Shown: piece by piece, positions 6,910 through 8,259 of the stretch
Layout of the letters: each line of letters starts with the position of its first letter
Numbering within the stretch: position 1 is the stretch's first letter
Source: Lachnospiraceae bacterium
GTDB taxonomy: Bacteria > Bacillota > Clostridia > Lachnospirales > Lachnospiraceae
DNA: 8,259 nucleotides
Assembly: GCA_021204285.1 (NCBI GenBank)
Contig: JAJPZP010000123.1
Location: 1 to 8,259, forward strand
Reading direction: 5' to 3'
Translations under genes and position numbers: made by a program
The notes under the pieces: generated by a model
Database searches by the model: none
The model's input: the letters and a program-made list of their open reading frames with translations, nothing else
Told to the model about the DNA's origin: nothing

Positions 6910-6938
6910 ATTGTAACAGACTATCAATATGATAGCAA
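6910..6938 (-). promoter_or_regulatory. Promoter of the regulator gene
   Basis: On the minus strand, TTGCTA (6933-6938, 4/6 to the -35 consensus), a 17-bp spacer and TACAAT (6910-6915, 5/6 to the -10). The predicted start is near 6903, with a leader of about 38 bases. The perfect palindrome 6921-6935 lies across the spacer and the edge of the -35, a position where a bound protein would block RNA polymerase. Confidence 0.62.
6921..6935. promoter_or_regulatory. Palindromic operator-like site 4 (CTATCA-ATA-TGATAG), perfect copy
   Basis: Both 6-base arms are exact inverted copies. It overlaps the regulator's own promoter and its centre (6928) is 40 bp upstream of the -35 of the divergent desulfurase gene promoter, about -74. 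One site could therefore repress the regulator and activate the desulfurase gene. Confidence 0.7.
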
Positions 6939-6967
6939 GAAGGAATGTAAAGTTCTACTCTTCCACA

Positions 6968-6995
6968 TTGACAAAATCCATATTTTCGTTATCAT
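6968..6995 (+). promoter_or_regulatory. Sigma-A type promoter of the desulfurase gene
   Basis: A perfect TTGACA (6968-6973), a 16-bp spacer and TATCAT (6990-6995, 5/6 to the -10). The predicted start is near 7002, leaving about 27 bases of leader with AAGGAGG before the GTG start. No sigma-54 promoter pattern was found in this intergenic region. Confidence 0.72.
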
Positions 6996-7028
6996 TGGAT
7001 TCAGGGATTAAAAAGGAGGAATCATCAC

Positions 7029-8195
7029 GTGGGCATACAGGCAGAAAGGATCTATGTCGATCAGGCGGCCACTTCTTTTCCAAAGGCTCCCGAAGTTGCA
7101 GAAGCCATGCTGCGCTATATGACAGAAGGCGGCAGCAATGTAAACAGAGGCAGCTATTCATCCGCCTATGCCGCTGAGGGTGTTCTGTTTGAGACACGCG
7201 AGGCTCTGGCGAGGCTTTTTCACGCGGAGGACTGTAAGAATGTCATCTTCACTTCCAACGTCACGACAGCGCTCAACTTCCTTCTGAAAGGACTTCTGCA
7301 CCCCGGTGATCATGTGATTGTCTCTTCCATGGAGCATAATGCAGTCATGCGCCCGCTCCGTCAGCTGGAAGCCATCGGTGTCTCTTTCGATCGGATTCCC
7401 TGCCGTCGTGATGGCAGCATGGACGTAAGCCTTCTGCCCGGACTGCTGCGGCCAAACACCAGAGCTGTGGTGACAACGCACGCTTCCAATGTCTGTGGTA
7501 CACTGCTTCCTGTCTCAGACATCGGCGCATTCTGCCACAGTCACGGACTGCTTTATATTCTTGACAGTGCGCAGACGGCGGGCGCTTTTCCCATTGATAT
7601 GCAGACCATGCATATCGACGCCCTCGCTTTTACAGGGCACAAAAGCCTCCTTGGCCCGCAGGGCATCGGAGGCTTTGTGTTGAGGGGAGATCTGGCAGAA
7701 CACATGGAGCCGCTGATCACCGGCGGAACCGGAAGCCTCTCACATACGGAGCAGACGCCCTCTTTCCTGCCAGACAAATTTGAAGACGTAACATTAAATC
7801 TTCCCGGAATTTATTGTCTTTTTGCCGCCTTGAACTATATTAAGCGGACAGGTTCCGACTCGATTCTGAAAAAAGAGCTTCAGCTGACCGGACAATTTCT
7901 GGACGGCGCCGCGAAGATTTCCCGCCTTCACATCATCGGACAAACAGATACCGCCAATCGTGCGCCCGTCGTTTCCGTGCAGACAGAGGGCCTTGATCAG
8001 GCAAAATGCGCCTGGCTTCTGGACTCTGCATACCACATTCAGGTTCGCGTAGGACTGCACTGTGCGCCCTCAGCCCACAAAACACTCGGCACCTTTCCCA
8101 CCGGCACAGTCCGCTTTTCCTTCGGACATTGGAACACGGAGGAAGAAGTGGCCTTCTGTCTGAATGCTCTGAAGGAGATTTGCAATGGAATTTAG
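7029..8195 (+). CDS. Cysteine desulfurase family protein (class V aminotransferase fold, IscS/SufS-like)
   Basis: 388 residues from a GTG start, chosen because GGAGG lies 9 bases before it and the protein begins in register with the family ([16 protein letters not shown], residues 8-23). Expected features: [10 protein letters not shown] (101-110), ILDSAQTAG (177-185) with the PLP-contacting Asp and Gln, [12 protein letters not shown] (201-212) with the Schiff-base Lys K205, and [22 protein letters not shown] (341-362, key residue C345) with the sulfur-accepting Cys. The product would take sulfur (or selenium) from cysteine (or selenocysteine), leaving alanine. The MEHNAV and GLHCAP forms recall the subgroup often found near selenium-use genes (selD, yedF) rather than the housekeeping Fe-S enzymes; this is from memory. 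No iscU, sufU or Fe-S scaffold gene adjoins it here. It is divergent from the regulator and overlaps a LysR-type gene by 11 bp, implying co-transcription with it. Confidence 0.9.
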   Translation: MGIQAERIYVDQAATSFPKAPEVAEAMLRYMTEGGSNVNRGSYSSAYAAEGVLFETREALARLFHAEDCKNVIFTSNVTTALNFLLKGLLHPGDHVIVSSMEHNAVMRPLRQLEAIGVSFDRIPCRRDGSMDVSLLPGLLRPNTRAVVTTHASNVCGTLLPVSDIGAFCHSHGLLYILDSAQTAGAFPIDMQTMHIDALAFTGHKSLLGPQGIGGFVLRGDLAEHMEPLITGGTGSLSHTEQTPSFLPDKFEDVTLNLPGIYCLFAALNYIKRTGSDSILKKELQLTGQFLDGAAKISRLHIIGQTDTANRAPVVSVQTEGLDQAKCAWLLDSAYHIQVRVGLHCAPSAHKTLGTFPTGTVRFSFGHWNTEEEVAFCLNALKEICNGI

Positions 8196-8259
8196 ACAGC
8201 TTGAAGCTTTTGTAGCGGTTGCAGAGCAAAAAAGCTTTTCTGCAGCCGCGGATTACCTG
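8185..8259 (+). CDS. LysR-type transcriptional regulator, N-terminal fragment cut by the window end
   Basis: Only 25 residues are visible, beginning [19 protein letters not shown], the standard start of the LysR winged helix-turn-helix DNA-binding domain. A GAAGGAG lies 7 bases before the ATG, inside the desulfurase gene, and the two frames overlap by 11 bp (8185-8195), so translation is probably coupled. The rest, including the effector domain, lies outside the window. The pairing with this desulfurase subgroup recalls the LysR regulators annotated as selenium-metabolism associated, but 25 residues cannot settle that. Confidence 0.85.
   Translation, partial: MEFRQLEAFVAVAEQKSFSAAADYL

Noticed and set aside
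6991..7000. TATCATTGGAT near the desulfurase -10 box as a fifth operator
   Set aside because: Only one half matches the CTATCA-N3-TGATAG pattern, and the match is explained by the -10 box itself.
4995..7028. Sigma-54 promoter (GG-N10-GC) near the enhancer-binding-like regulator
   Set aside because: Looked for on both strands in the two intergenic regions because of the regulator's layout; none was found, while good sigma-A promoters are present.

Overview
The window looks like a piece of chromosome from an anaerobic, moderately GC-rich Clostridia-type Firmicute. Lineage is inferred from the strong AGGAGG ribosome sites, AT-rich intergenic DNA with sigma-A type promoters, and Clostridia-like protein sequences. 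There are seven genes, two of them closely tied to serine biosynthesis and three to cysteine/sulfur (or selenium) chemistry and its control. No mobile element, CRISPR array, rRNA or tRNA was seen, and no gene-free stretch is longer than about 170 bases.

Left part (63-4994, all minus strand, read right to left): a PLP-dependent enzyme of the cysteine synthase fold (3525-4994), then serC (2327-3412), serA (1335-2249) and a DUF1015 protein (63-1304). serA and the DUF1015 gene are 30 bp apart and clearly co-transcribed; serC and serA are separated by 77 bp carrying a perfect hairpin. A GC-rich hairpin separates the PLP enzyme gene from serC. serC and serA give two of the three steps from 3-phosphoglycerate to serine. 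No classical phosphoserine phosphatase is present here, and the DUF1015 gene sits where one might be expected.

Centre (5162-6865, minus): a regulator built like a sigma-54 enhancer-binding protein (GAF, PAS-like, AAA+, Fis-type helix-turn-helix), but with its AAA+ domain visibly decayed: Walker A, the GAFTGA loop and the arginine-finger segment are all altered.

Right part (plus): a cysteine desulfurase-family protein (7029-8195), divergent from the regulator, overlapping by 11 bp the start of a LysR-type regulator that runs off the window.

The most interesting signal is in the intergenic DNA. A 15-bp palindrome, CTATCA-N3-TGATAG, occurs four times: once perfectly between the regulator and the desulfurase gene, and three times with one mismatch between the regulator and the PLP enzyme gene. 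Both flanking metabolic genes have good sigma-A promoters, and in each the nearest palindrome is centred 40-42 bp upstream of the -35 box. The perfect copy also lies between the -35 and -10 boxes of the regulator's own promoter. Together this suggests a small self-contained regulon: a decayed enhancer-binding protein that no longer needs sigma-54, represses itself, and controls two PLP enzymes of sulfur amino acid metabolism on either side. This is inference from sequence and untested.
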